DNA from: Chitinophagales bacterium
GTDB taxonomy: Bacteria > Bacteroidota > Bacteroidia > Chitinophagales > UBA2359
Length of the DNA stretch: 45,251 nt
NCBI GenBank assembly: GCA_020628375.1
Contig: JAHDFD010000013.1
Coordinates: 44,507-89,757 of the forward strand
Direction: 5' to 3'
Part shown: positions 24,212 to 32,571 of the stretch, in pieces
How the letters are laid out: each line of letters starts with the position of its first letter
Position numbering within the stretch: the stretch's first letter is position 1
The notes under the pieces: generated by a model
What the model saw: the letters and a program-made list of their open reading frames with translations, nothing else
Database searches by the model: none
Told to the model about the DNA's origin: nothing
Made by a program: the position numbers and the translations under genes

Positions 24212-25504
24212 TCAATCACGAGGAATAGGAGAACCATGCGGATCTACATTCGGATTATTAAGCAACTTTTCTAATTCAGCTTCCATTTCAGGATCAAGAA
24301 TATGTTCAATGGCTTCTGCGGTTTCGTGAACGTGGTCGTCTTTCAAATGTAGGTTTTGGGTTAAGTACATTTCCCATAAGCGATGCAATCGAACCATTCG
24401 TTTCCCTTCTTTCAAACCATTTTCTGTAAGCTTCCAATTATTACTATCTGCTTTAGAAATATAATTTTGCTTTGATAATCTGTTCAGACCAGCTTTAAGA
24501 TCAGCATCGGGTAAATACCTTCTTTCCTGCATGGTTTTCATAGGATAAGCCAATTCAAAGTTGCCTTTTTTCTCTCCTAATTGATACATGAGTTTCAGAA
24601 TATTTTCTTCTACTATTTTAATTTGACTTTTGTATCTTCTCCAACGATTCGTTACCAATCCTTTGAACGGAGAAAACAACATTGAAGCAAATGCCAGTAA
24701 ACTTAATACTACTACAATCCAGGGACCAGTTGGCATAGAAGGCGCTAAAAAAGAGATCAATCCGCCTAAGTAACTGCTTATTATACCGATCAATGCTGCA
24801 ATGAGTAACAACTTCCATAGTTTATCAGTCCAATAGCGTGCAGCAACGGTTGGGGTTATCAGCAAAGCCGACATTAACACAACACCAACTGCCTGAATGC
24901 CAACGGTAATTGCCAATACAGTTAATGAAGAAAGAATTACTTCATAAAAGGTAGTATTCAAACCTATAGAATCGGCATAGTTCCTATCGAAAATAACTAA
25001 GCGAAATTCTTTATAAAACAAGAAAACGAATAATAAGATCAGTAAGCCTACAATGATAAACACAAATATATCTTCAGGTAAAATAGAAGCTGCTTTTCCG
25101 AACAAGAATTTATCTAAACCCGATTGGTTAGCATTTCCTGAATGTTGTATAGAAGTGAGTAATAACATTCCTAAACCAAAAAAAACAGATAATACCAAGC
25201 CTATGGCGGCATCTTGTTTTATCCTTGAATTCTTCGTAATATAATCAATAGAAATAACCGAAAGCCATCCGGTTATGAAAGCTCCGGTCAATAAAATGGC
25301 AGGATGTTTCGTTCCTGAAAAAATGAAGGCGAAGCAAATTCCGGGCAAAACACTATGCGCAATAGCATCTCCTAAAAGCGACTTTTGTCGCAAAACAGTA
25401 AAAGCCCCTACAATAGCAGAACTCGATCCGATAAGGATCATACCAATTACCACATACAAAACATTTGCATCCGAAAGTGTCAAATATGTAATAATACTAT
25501 CCAA
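24212..25504 (-). CDS. Metal ABC transporter permease fused to a DtxR/MntR-like domain
   Basis: The 430-residue product has an ABC-3 (TroC/ZnuB-type) membrane domain of about eight helices (about 10-285; 'LLGDAIAHSVLPGI' is a family signature). A DtxR-like module (about 290-430) has a winged helix plus dimerisation/metal domain ('LHRLWEMYL', 'VHETAEAIEH', 'LNNPNVDPHGSPIP'). Aligned with DtxR, H79, E83, H98, E105 and H106 equivalents are present and C102 is Glu as in MntR, but the helix-1 ligand position is Asn. Imports Mn(II), Fe(II) or Zn(II) with the two upstream genes; last gene of the operon. The fused domain could sense cytoplasmic metal and may bind the operators at 27342-27381 (inferred). 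Confidence 0.88.
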   Translation of the reverse strand: MDSIITYLTLSDANVLYVVIGMILIGSSSAIVGAFTVLRQKSLLGDAIAHSVLPGICFAFIFSGTKHPAILLTGAFITGWLSVISIDYITKNSRIKQDAAIGLVLSVFFGLGMLLLTSIQHSGNANQSGLDKFLFGKAASILPEDIFVFIIVGLLILLFVFLFYKEFRLVIFDRNYADSIGLNTTFYEVILSSLTVLAITVGIQAVGVVLMSALLITPTVAARYWTDKLWKLLLIAALIGIISSYLGGLISFLAPSMPTGPWIVVVLSLLAFASMLFSPFKGLVTNRWRRYKSQIKIVEENILKLMYQLGEKKGNFELAYPMKTMQERRYLPDADLKAGLNRLSKQNYISKADSNNWKLTENGLKEGKRMVRLHRLWEMYLTQNLHLKDDHVHETAEAIEHILDPEMEAELEKLLNNPNVDPHGSPIPRD

Positions 25505-25545
25505 ATAATTTCAATTTTGCTTCAACTTCACTCATCACTCATGGA

Positions 25546-26319
25546 TCAATACTCCCTTGTTGGTAGTTTCTTTTGCCCTAACTGTTGACTTAGTTCTTCT
25601 ATCAATGAAATTCTTGCGCCGTAGGTTTCCTGAATTTTTTCTTCTGTGAAAACTTCTTCTCTAGGCCCACAAGCTATTAGTCTTCTATTAAGCAAAACAA
25701 ACCAATCGAAATAACGGTTAGCCGTTTGTAGATCGTGATGAACGATCAACAGTGTTTTACCATCGTCTCGCATCGATTCTAGTAGTTGTAAGATTGAAGT
25801 TTCTGTACTTGCATCCACGCCTGCAAAGGGTTCATCCATTAAATAAAAGTCAGCATTTCGCGCTAAAGCTCTGGCAAGGAAAACCCTTTGTTGTTGTCCG
25901 CCTGATAATTGTGAAATTTGTCGCTTAGCGAATGAAAGCATTCCAACTTTATCCAAACATTCTTCAGCAATTTTCTTATCTGCTTTTGTATAGCGTTGAA
26001 ACCATCTCTTATTATTATAAAGTCCCATTAGTGCAACATCCATCACACTAGCCGGAAAATCCCAATCGACCGTTTCTCTCTGAGGAACATAGGCAATTCG
26101 ATCTCTTACTTCTTCAACATCTTTATCAAATATCTTGACATGTCCTCCATCTGGTTCTATCAAACCCATTATTGATTTAATGAGTGTTGATTTACCAGCA
26201 CCATTTGGACCTATGATACCCACCATTTTTCCACCCGGAATATCAAAATCGACATTCCAAAGCACTGGCTTTTTATCATAGGCTACTGTTAGGTCATGTA
26301 TTTCGAGGACGTCAGACAT
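25546..26319 (-). CDS. Metal ABC transporter ATP-binding protein
   Basis: The 257-residue product has all ABC ATPase motifs: Walker A 'GPNGAGKST', signature 'LSGGQQQR', Walker B 'YLMDEPFAGVD' and a switch His ('IVHHDL'). It most resembles the MntA/TroB/ZnuC group of manganese/zinc/iron importers. Middle gene of the operon, 32 bp after the binding-protein gene and 41 bp before the permease gene. Confidence 0.93.
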   Translation of the reverse strand: MSDVLEIHDLTVAYDKKPVLWNVDFDIPGGKMVGIIGPNGAGKSTLIKSIMGLIEPDGGHVKIFDKDVEEVRDRIAYVPQRETVDWDFPASVMDVALMGLYNNKRWFQRYTKADKKIAEECLDKVGMLSFAKRQISQLSGGQQQRVFLARALARNADFYLMDEPFAGVDASTETSILQLLESMRDDGKTLLIVHHDLQTANRYFDWFVLLNRRLIACGPREEVFTEEKIQETYGARISLIEELSQQLGQKKLPTREY

Positions 26320-26351
26320 GAATGATTATTGATAATTGATGAATGATGATC

Positions 26352-27305
26352 TTATTTCAAAGCATTCACGATCGTTCTTAAATTGTGTTCAACCATACCA
26401 AGGTAAGTTCCTTCTTTAGTACCGTATTCACCCATTGCATCTGAGTAAAGAACACCACCAATTTTCACTTCATGGTTTTTCTTTTTACAACCCTGTACAA
26501 TTGCTTCCATTGGTTTAGAGGCTACCGAGCTTTCAATAAAAATTGATTTGATCTTCTTTTCTGAAATGAAGTTAACCAGATCGGTAATATCTTTTAAGCC
26601 AAATTCAGTAACTGTTGATAAGCCTTGTAAAGCTTTTACTTCCATACCATAAGCCTGCTGAAAATAACCAAAAGCATCGTGTGAGGTAATCAATACTCTT
26701 TGATCCTCCGGTATAGAAGCTATTTCCTTTGTTACTTTTTTATGTAATTCATCTAATTGAGCGGTGTATTTATCATATTTAGCACTCATTTCTTTTCTTT
26801 TGTCTGGGTAAAGATCCATAAGCTTGTTTGTAATTGTTTTAACCCCCGATTTCCACAATTCTACATCGAACCAAATATGTGGATCTGTTACGGCTTTACC
26901 ATCTTCATCCAAGCTTAATTTTTTATTAGCAGGAACATTATCTGTTATTGCCTGAACAGGTTTTTTCTTAGCTAATCTTTCCAGAACATCCTCCATTTTA
27001 CCTTCGAGGTACATTCCATTGTAAAAGATAACATCTGCATTCTGTAACTTCTTAAGATCTCCCTGTGTAGCTTTATATAAATGTGGATCAACCCCCGGTC
27101 CCATTAGAAACTTCACTTCAGCCCAATCGCCTACAATATTTTCTACGGCATCACCGATCATAGCCGTAGTGGCTATAATATTTACTTTTTTATCTGATTT
27201 TGAAGCATCAACCGCCTCGTTCGTATTCTTTTTTTCTTCAGTACAAGCACCGAATAAGCATAATACAGCTATAAATAATGGGATAAAAAATCCTCTTCTT
27301 CTCAT
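26352..27305 (-). CDS. Metal ABC transporter substrate-binding lipoprotein (TroA/ZnuA family)
   Basis: I choose the ATG at 27305 ('MRRRGFF'), giving 317 residues. A TTG eight codons upstream (27329) overlaps the -7 box and would precede transcription. The lipobox is 'LFGAC'. Metal ligands typical of cluster A-I binding proteins are seen: His in 'DPHLYK', His in 'DPHIWFD', His in 'TSHDAFGYF' and Asp in 'LYSDAMG'. The short acidic 'LDEDGKAVTD' loop is not the His-rich loop of ZnuA, favouring Mn or Fe over Zn (inference). First gene of the operon. Confidence 0.92.
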   Translation of the reverse strand: MRRRGFFIPLFIAVLCLFGACTEEKKNTNEAVDASKSDKKVNIIATTAMIGDAVENIVGDWAEVKFLMGPGVDPHLYKATQGDLKKLQNADVIFYNGMYLEGKMEDVLERLAKKKPVQAITDNVPANKKLSLDEDGKAVTDPHIWFDVELWKSGVKTITNKLMDLYPDKRKEMSAKYDKYTAQLDELHKKVTKEIASIPEDQRVLITSHDAFGYFQQAYGMEVKALQGLSTVTEFGLKDITDLVNFISEKKIKSIFIESSVASKPMEAIVQGCKKKNHEVKIGGVLYSDAMGEYGTKEGTYLGMVEHNLRTIVNALK

Positions 27306-27326
27306 ATTTAAACTATCTTTTTTAAG

Positions 27327-27334
27327 CAAAGATA
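27327..27334 (-). promoter_or_regulatory. -7 box (TATCTTTG) of the metal transporter operon
   Basis: A perfect TAnnTTTG on the minus strand, 22 bp before the chosen ATG. The first operator covers the region just upstream, including the -33 area. Confidence 0.65.
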
Positions 27335-27341
27335 ATTTTTC

Positions 27342-27381
27342 TTAGGCTAGTCTAAAAGAAAAAGTTAGACTAATCTAACTT
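27342..27381. promoter_or_regulatory. Tandem DtxR-family-like operators
   Basis: Two related palindromes with 23-bp spacing: TTAGGCTAGTCTAA (27342-27355) and TTAGACTAATCTAA (27365-27378). The second extends to a 20-bp palindrome with perfect 8-bp arms (AAGTTAGA-CTAA-TCTAACTT, 27362-27381). They resemble half of the DtxR/IdeR box (TTAGGTTAGSCTAACCTAA). Their overlap with the -33 region fits metal-dependent repression. Confidence 0.65.
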
Positions 27382-27424
27382 TTTTAAGCATGAAAAGCTA
27401 AAAGAGTGGGTTTCAATGTAAAAA

Positions 27425-28423
27425 TCAGTTTTTACTATCAAATTTTTCAGCATAAGCTTTAGCGAAATAAGTCAGAATCGCCGTTGCTCCCGCTCTTCTG
27501 ATGCTTAAAAGCATTTCGGGCATAGCCGTTTCAAAGTCAAGCCAGCCTTTTTCACATGCTGCCATGAGCATTGCATATTCTCCACTTACATTATAAGCAG
27601 TAATTGGAAGCGTAGTAATATCACTTAGGGTTTTGATCACATCCAAATAACAGAGAGCAGGTTTAACCATTAAAAAATCGGCTCCTTCTGTTTCATCCAG
27701 ATAAGCTTCGCGAATGGCTTCTTTTACATTCGCCGGATCCATTTGATACCTTTTTTTATCTTTTGGTATTTCTTCAGTTCCATCGGTTTTTGGTGCTGAA
27801 TCCAAAGCATCACGAAAAGGGCCATAATACGCTGAAGCATATTTTGCAGTATAAGACATTATACTTACTTCTGTAAAATCATGATCATCCAATGCCTCTC
27901 TTATCGTCATTACACGTCCGTCCATCATATCGGAAGGACCAATAATATCGAAGCCCGAATTAGCTTGGGCAACCGACATTTTAGCCAAAATTTCCAAAGT
28001 TTCATCGTTAACGACCTTTCCATTACGCACTACACCATCATGTCCATCAACACTATAAGGATCTAATGCAACATCGCTCATCAGATTTATCTGTGGAAAT
28101 TCTTTTTTGAGTGTTTGAGCAATTTTCAGATAGAAATTATCTTCGGAATAACTGTAGGTTCCTGTTTTATCTTTTAGTTCATCGTTAACCTTCGGAAATA
28201 AAACGAAAGTGCTTAATCCAAGTTTAAGACATTGTTCAACCTCTGGAAGTAACTTATCCAAACTCCAGCGAAAATTTCCCGGTAGAGAATTGATTTCCTG
28301 CTGAATTCCTTTTCCATCGACAACAAATAAAGGATAAATAAGATTGTTTACACCGAGTCTCGTTTCAGCGATCATTTTTCTAACAGCTGAAGACTTTCGA
28401 TTCCTTCTTGGTCGTTGGAGCAT
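27425..28423 (-). CDS. hemB: Delta-aminolevulinic acid dehydratase (porphobilinogen synthase)
   Basis: The 332-residue product matches HemB along its whole length. The Schiff-base lysine lies in 'MVKPALCYLDVI', with a second Lys region at 'YQMDPANVKEA'. The metal region reads 'DVALDPYSVDGHDG' rather than the Cys-rich zinc form 'DVCLCEYT', so it is the Asp/Ala type that does not use the catalytic Cys-bound zinc. It condenses two 5-aminolevulinate molecules to porphobilinogen in the cytoplasm for haem synthesis. It starts about 50 bp downstream of the exosortase gene on the same strand. Confidence 0.96.
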   Translation of the reverse strand: MLQRPRRNRKSSAVRKMIAETRLGVNNLIYPLFVVDGKGIQQEINSLPGNFRWSLDKLLPEVEQCLKLGLSTFVLFPKVNDELKDKTGTYSYSEDNFYLKIAQTLKKEFPQINLMSDVALDPYSVDGHDGVVRNGKVVNDETLEILAKMSVAQANSGFDIIGPSDMMDGRVMTIREALDDHDFTEVSIMSYTAKYASAYYGPFRDALDSAPKTDGTEEIPKDKKRYQMDPANVKEAIREAYLDETEGADFLMVKPALCYLDVIKTLSDITTLPITAYNVSGEYAMLMAACEKGWLDFETAMPEMLLSIRRAGATAILTYFAKAYAEKFDSKN

Positions 28424-28476
28424 AAAACTTAATTTAAACGAAGTTTTTAAAATCTAAGAAAACATCTTTTTGATAA

Positions 28477-29034
28477 TCAGGATTCGGTTAAATTATCTTT
28501 TTTCTTCGAAGACTGTAAACCAGCCAACCAAATACCGAACAATACGATTGCAATGATGATAAAGATGATCTGCCAGATATTCTGGTGTAAAATTTCAAAA
28601 AGATCGGGGTAATAAATTCCAGTTAAATATAATTGGATAATTCTTGCAAGATTCAACAAGAACAAGAATGCAATACCAGCAAATAAACCTTTAAACTTCT
28701 TACTAAGCATAGTAGGAAATGCTAAGACCGCTGAGCCAAAGATTGCCATTCCTTCCAATCCATCGCAACCTGTTTTTACATTTACGGTAAACTGATCACC
28801 TATAATTTTTGAACCCTGAGCAATGGTATCCATTCCAAAAATATTCAGTATAAAACTAGCAATTGCGGTATTTACTGTAACTACTTGCTTAACTATTGAA
28901 TTATGAAACCATTGTGTTCCCCAGAACATGTAGAAAACTACAATAAGTACGATAAAGCCAATAAGGAAACGTAGCACAGGCGAAAGCCCATACCACAATC
29001 TTAAAATAGGATTAGAGTGAGAAACTGTTTCCAT
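28477..29034 (-). CDS. Exosortase/archaeosortase family protein (XrtF-sized)
   Basis: The 185-residue membrane protein has about five helices and the exosortase catalytic triad in order: Cys in 'TGCDGLEGM', Arg in 'LLNLARIIQLYL' and His in 'EILHQNIWQ'. Exosortases are transpeptidase-like membrane enzymes that process proteins with a short C-terminal signal plus transmembrane helix. The size fits the small Bacteroidota type such as XrtF, but the XrtF-associated neighbour gene and polysaccharide genes are not seen here. The substrate is unknown. A structured element lies upstream. Confidence 0.85.
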   Translation of the reverse strand: METVSHSNPILRLWYGLSPVLRFLIGFIVLIVVFYMFWGTQWFHNSIVKQVVTVNTAIASFILNIFGMDTIAQGSKIIGDQFTVNVKTGCDGLEGMAIFGSAVLAFPTMLSKKFKGLFAGIAFLFLLNLARIIQLYLTGIYYPDLFEILHQNIWQIIFIIIAIVLFGIWLAGLQSSKKKDNLTES

Positions 29035-29155
29035 GAGTTCAGATTAAATGAAAAGAAGATGTGTAGTACAAATTTCGTAAAAAAATGGGAAGAATTTAGT
29101 TAAGGGATGTCAAAATGGGAAAATTTGCTGATAATTTATCTTTTAAAAGAATACA

Positions 29156-29271
29156 CTACTATACATTTTCATTGTTTCTTTAGAAAATGTTTATTTGTAT
29201 TACAAAAAACCTCCACTTCTCAGGTATCCGTTGGTCTTGAGACACAAAGGAGGTAAACAAATGTATAGTAG
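29156..29271 (-). ncRNA. Structured intergenic element, copy 2
   Basis: Closed by a perfect 11-bp stem (CTACTATACAT 29156-29166 with 29261-29271). Inside, ACCTCC (29209-29214) pairs with GGAGGT (29249-29254); on the minus strand this second stem ends in a T-run like a terminator. The core GTGTCTC-AA-GACCAACGGAT matches the element at 20417-20503. The inner stem has changed on both sides between copies (GGAG/CTCC versus GGTG/CACC), as expected for a structure under selection. It lies downstream of a secreted-protein gene, as copy 1 does. Confidence 0.55.
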
Positions 29272-29398
29272 TATGATAAAAGAATAATTTTGCTTCTGAT
29301 TATATTTATATACTGAGATTTAGAGTATGTCCTTGTAATTTTTCAAAGATTTATCCAAAATATCCTAGTCTGAATTATGACCTTTCAATGCTATTTCA

Positions 29399-29430
29399 GA
29401 AAAAACAAAACCATTTCGAAGGAAGATGGT
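29399..29430 (-). terminator. Probable terminator of the 945-residue T9SS protein gene
   Basis: On the minus strand, ACCAT (from 29430) pairs with ATGGT (to 29410) around a TCCTTCGA loop with extra pairing, followed by TTTTGTTTTTT. Confidence 0.55.
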
Positions 29431-29462
29431 AATAGGCATATTTTTGGGATTAATTCTTAAAA

Positions 29463-32300
29463 TCATTCAACTTTCTTGATCTTACGGCTTAAAGTTTCTC
29501 CTCCAATAGTTTTAAATGTAAGAAAATAAATCCCACTATTTAAAAATTGTATATCAATAAAATTATCAGCAAAAAAACTATTGCTTTCAAAAACTATTTT
29601 ACCAAAAGTATCATAAATTCTAATTTCTTCTATTTCAGTATTATCGATATCAATATGTAAATGATCCTTAACAGGGTTTGGAAAAACAGAATAAGTTATT
29701 GGAGCAAGCGTATGATGATTACTTGTAATTATTTCAGCTGTATCATTTTCAGGGTTCAATGGAATAATATTTCCTGTCTCATTGTTCATTACAACATTTT
29801 CGATGTTTAAGCTTAGTTCTTGAATATTTTCAGAAATATTTTCAGAAATATTTTCAACCATCTGGAATGTCAAAGTTGCTATCGTACCACTTCCCGAAAC
29901 TGATTGCGAATCTGTTCTTGTGAATCCTATATCTAGTCTTTGTTCTTCATTTAGTTCTTTAACAAGTTTTATAGAATTCGTTTCGTTACCTAAAATATTC
30001 ATTGTTAAGTCAATAGAGCCATCTTGTATAATCGACATTCCATTAACAAAGTTTGCATAATCGATTGAAAAAGCTATACCATATACATTTTCAACTAAAC
30101 TTTCATCGGGCATAGTAAGATTGATATCAGCAGTTACAAAACTACCTGCACTTATTATTTCGTTTTGTATTTCAATACTTAGAATAGCATTATTCAGATC
30201 AGTTTGTTGATATGGAAATTCATTGTTTTTACCATGAGATTTATTGTAATTAAAGTCAATAACTTGTGAATCTCCATCATTAATAATTCCATCACCATTA
30301 CAATCAATATGTTTATCGTTTACCCAATATTGTTCATAATCAACTGATGAAGTGAGTTGTGTTTCAGTATCCCAATCAAAAGCAGGCTGAGGTATCCATG
30401 TTACCGAAGCATTAGGTCTTTCAGGACCTTCATTTTCATAAGACAAGCCTATTGCTAAGATATCAAAATTATTTACCCAACCATCGGCATTAGCATCGCC
30501 TGGCCAAACATAGTCTTCCTCTATCTCTTCACATTCATTTTCAAATTCTATTGTAATATTTGCTACAGTTATTTCGCCATCCTGTTCGGCAAAAATGGTT
30601 ATCATATCTTCACCATTATCAAAAATAAAAGGTATTGGATGATAAAGAATACATATACTTGTTCCGGCTATCTCATAAGAACAATCGAAATTAGCAATCA
30701 CTGCAACGATTTCATTACTTTCTGCATCTAACCCACATAATTCATCTAAACAAACAAAGAAAGATGCTGTAAAATCAGCTTCAGTACAAATAGTATTTTC
30801 GCACAAGTTATCACTTAAAACGATAATTCGCGCTATTGCTTTCGCTGTAATTCCATTAGAATTAGTAATTGTATATTCAAAGAAATCTTCACCAACAAAA
30901 TCTGATTCTGGCGTATAGGTAAATGATTGGTCTAAACTTAAAAATTCTATGCTTCCATTACTCGGATTCGTGTAATCACTCACAGCAAATGACTCACCAT
31001 CAAAGTCTATATCGTTGGTAAGTACTTCAATCGCTACAGGCACTCCTATAGAAGTAACTAATGAATCGTTATTGGCGACTAAACCTGATGAAAGGGTGCA
31101 ATCATCCTGAACGTTAAATAGTATATCTATATTATATAGTAAAGTTTCGTCTTTAGCAATTATACTCACAGTATCAACTTGTGGAATATTTATTAGAGAC
31201 GTATAAACAACACAATTATTTATATGTTCCAATATACAATTCCCTGTACTTTCAGCCGAAATTATCTCAACTTTTTCAGGATTATCAAAACATTCCTCAA
31301 AACAAAATACTGTTTTAGAATAAGCATCTACACAGGCATCGTATTCACAATAAGATTTTTCCAAATTACAATCATCAAAATTATGAATACAATCTTCATC
31401 AAATAACAGATCGATATTGATCTCAAAAATATCACTATCAATTGATACAACAATATTTATATAATCGTCTTCAGTCATTAATGGTAATGGTGCATACTGC
31501 ACGGTAAAATCTTGATCTACACTTAATGCACATCTATATTTTGTAGATGAAGATATCAACTCTGCATTTGCAAGATCAATATTACAAATTTCATCTAAAC
31601 AGAAATAAGTGAAATCAGGATTAGAACTATTGATAGCATGGTAACAATTCGTAAACTCACATAAATTTATACTTCTAACCCAAACCTTGACACCTGTAGT
31701 AGCTATAGAGCCACTTGAATTTATGATCGTATAAGAAAAGACATCCATACCTACAAAATCATCATTTGGCGTATAAAGCAATTTTTGATCTTCAAGGCTA
31801 ACCATACCATTTACTGGTTGAGAATGATTGAGAATTTCTATACTTTCACCATTTTCATCTATATCGTTTGCTAACACATCTATAATATAATTATTATTTA
31901 CAATAGTAACTACCTCGTCTATATTCGCCACTAAAGGTATTGAAGGACAATCATCATAGACACCGATTGAAATCGATATTTCATAAGTAGTATCATTCTC
32001 ATCTTCCACAACTAAACTCATGTTGTCAGAAATATTTTCAAATCCTGGAAGTGGTTTATATGTAAAACAATTTCCGATCATATCAAACCCGCAAGTAAAA
32101 GAAGGATAACTGATAGAGGTTATTTCAACTTCAGTAGCTTGTGAAAAACATTCATCGAAACAAAAGATAGTTTCAACCATTGGATTAGTGCAAACTGAGT
32201 ATTCACAAACTACATTACTATTATTTTGAAATGTTGAGTTATTCCCAAAGACATCAAAGATCAATAGCATTGAGCAAAATAGAAATGATAAAATTCTCAT
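29463..32300 (-). CDS. Modular T9SS-secreted protein with Cys modules, cadherin-like, dockerin-like and cohesin-like parts
   Basis: The 945-residue product has a signal peptide ('LSFLFCSMLLIFDVFG'). Four ~100-residue Cys modules follow (starting near 'CEYSVCTN', 'CEFTNCYH', 'CEYDACVD', 'CENTICTE', each with 'FC-x-(D/E)-E-x-C'), the first and third each followed by a cadherin-like/tandem-95 domain ('VLANDIDENGESI', 'VLTNDIDFDGESF'). Next come a dockerin-like Ca-binding part ('GDANADGWVNNFDILAIG', 'DCNGDGIINDGD'), a cohesin-like beta domain ('ILSIEIQNEIISAGSFV') and a T9SS sorting domain ('SVFPNPVKDHLHID'). Likely an extracellular adhesion or matrix protein. A small triple repeat encodes 'ENISENISENI' near residue 815. 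Function beyond export is unknown. Confidence 0.88.
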   Translation of the reverse strand: MRILSFLFCSMLLIFDVFGNNSTFQNNSNVVCEYSVCTNPMVETIFCFDECFSQATEVEITSISYPSFTCGFDMIGNCFTYKPLPGFENISDNMSLVVEDENDTTYEISISIGVYDDCPSIPLVANIDEVVTIVNNNYIIDVLANDIDENGESIEILNHSQPVNGMVSLEDQKLLYTPNDDFVGMDVFSYTIINSSGSIATTGVKVWVRSINLCEFTNCYHAINSSNPDFTYFCLDEICNIDLANAELISSSTKYRCALSVDQDFTVQYAPLPLMTEDDYINIVVSIDSDIFEINIDLLFDEDCIHNFDDCNLEKSYCEYDACVDAYSKTVFCFEECFDNPEKVEIISAESTGNCILEHINNCVVYTSLINIPQVDTVSIIAKDETLLYNIDILFNVQDDCTLSSGLVANNDSLVTSIGVPVAIEVLTNDIDFDGESFAVSDYTNPSNGSIEFLSLDQSFTYTPESDFVGEDFFEYTITNSNGITAKAIARIIVLSDNLCENTICTEADFTASFFVCLDELCGLDAESNEIVAVIANFDCSYEIAGTSICILYHPIPFIFDNGEDMITIFAEQDGEITVANITIEFENECEEIEEDYVWPGDANADGWVNNFDILAIGLSYENEGPERPNASVTWIPQPAFDWDTETQLTSSVDYEQYWVNDKHIDCNGDGIINDGDSQVIDFNYNKSHGKNNEFPYQQTDLNNAILSIEIQNEIISAGSFVTADINLTMPDESLVENVYGIAFSIDYANFVNGMSIIQDGSIDLTMNILGNETNSIKLVKELNEEQRLDIGFTRTDSQSVSGSGTIATLTFQMVENISENISENIQELSLNIENVVMNNETGNIIPLNPENDTAEIITSNHHTLAPITYSVFPNPVKDHLHIDIDNTEIEEIRIYDTFGKIVFESNSFFADNFIDIQFLNSGIYFLTFKTIGGETLSRKIKKVE

Positions 32301-32510
32301 AAATGACTAAATTTAAAATTTTTTAGTGATGCCACAAAGTTAACTTATTACTATTTTTTGTGAAGGTAGTTTTACTCTTGAGATTTCAAGGGTAAAATCC
32401 TAAATTGAATACTCGAAATTACCAATACTGATTCAGAAGGCAACATGTATATATAGGCGGAAAAGTCTGTCTAGCTTGTAGCTAACTGTATGGGTAGCAG
32501 ATTTCGGTAT

Positions 32511-32551
32511 TTGCCAAAATGACCTTGAGGAAGGTATGGTCATTTTGGCAA
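32511..32551. repeat. 14-bp perfect hairpin between genes
   Basis: TTGCCAAAATGACC (32511-32524) pairs perfectly with 32538-32551 around a 13-nt loop. It lies just after the ACAD-fusion stop on the minus strand. It lacks a T-run, so it is a transcript-end stabiliser or inefficient terminator rather than a classical one. Confidence 0.75.
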
Positions 32552-32571
32552 TAAAGTTATAAGTGAAACGC

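Larger units (their letters stand above)
29035..29462. other. 428-bp gap upstream of the exosortase gene
   Basis: No gene is seen. It contains the structured element at 29156-29271 and a terminator for the T9SS protein gene at 29399-29430. Confidence 0.6.

Noticed and set aside
27306..27329. Upstream TTG start for the metal-binding lipoprotein
   Set aside because: The codon lies within the TATCTTTG -7 box, so it would not be in the transcript; the ATG at 27305 directly precedes the Arg-rich signal peptide.
32511..32551. Classical terminator for the ACAD fusion
   Set aside because: The hairpin is perfect but neither strand has a T-run after it, so it was listed as a hairpin only.
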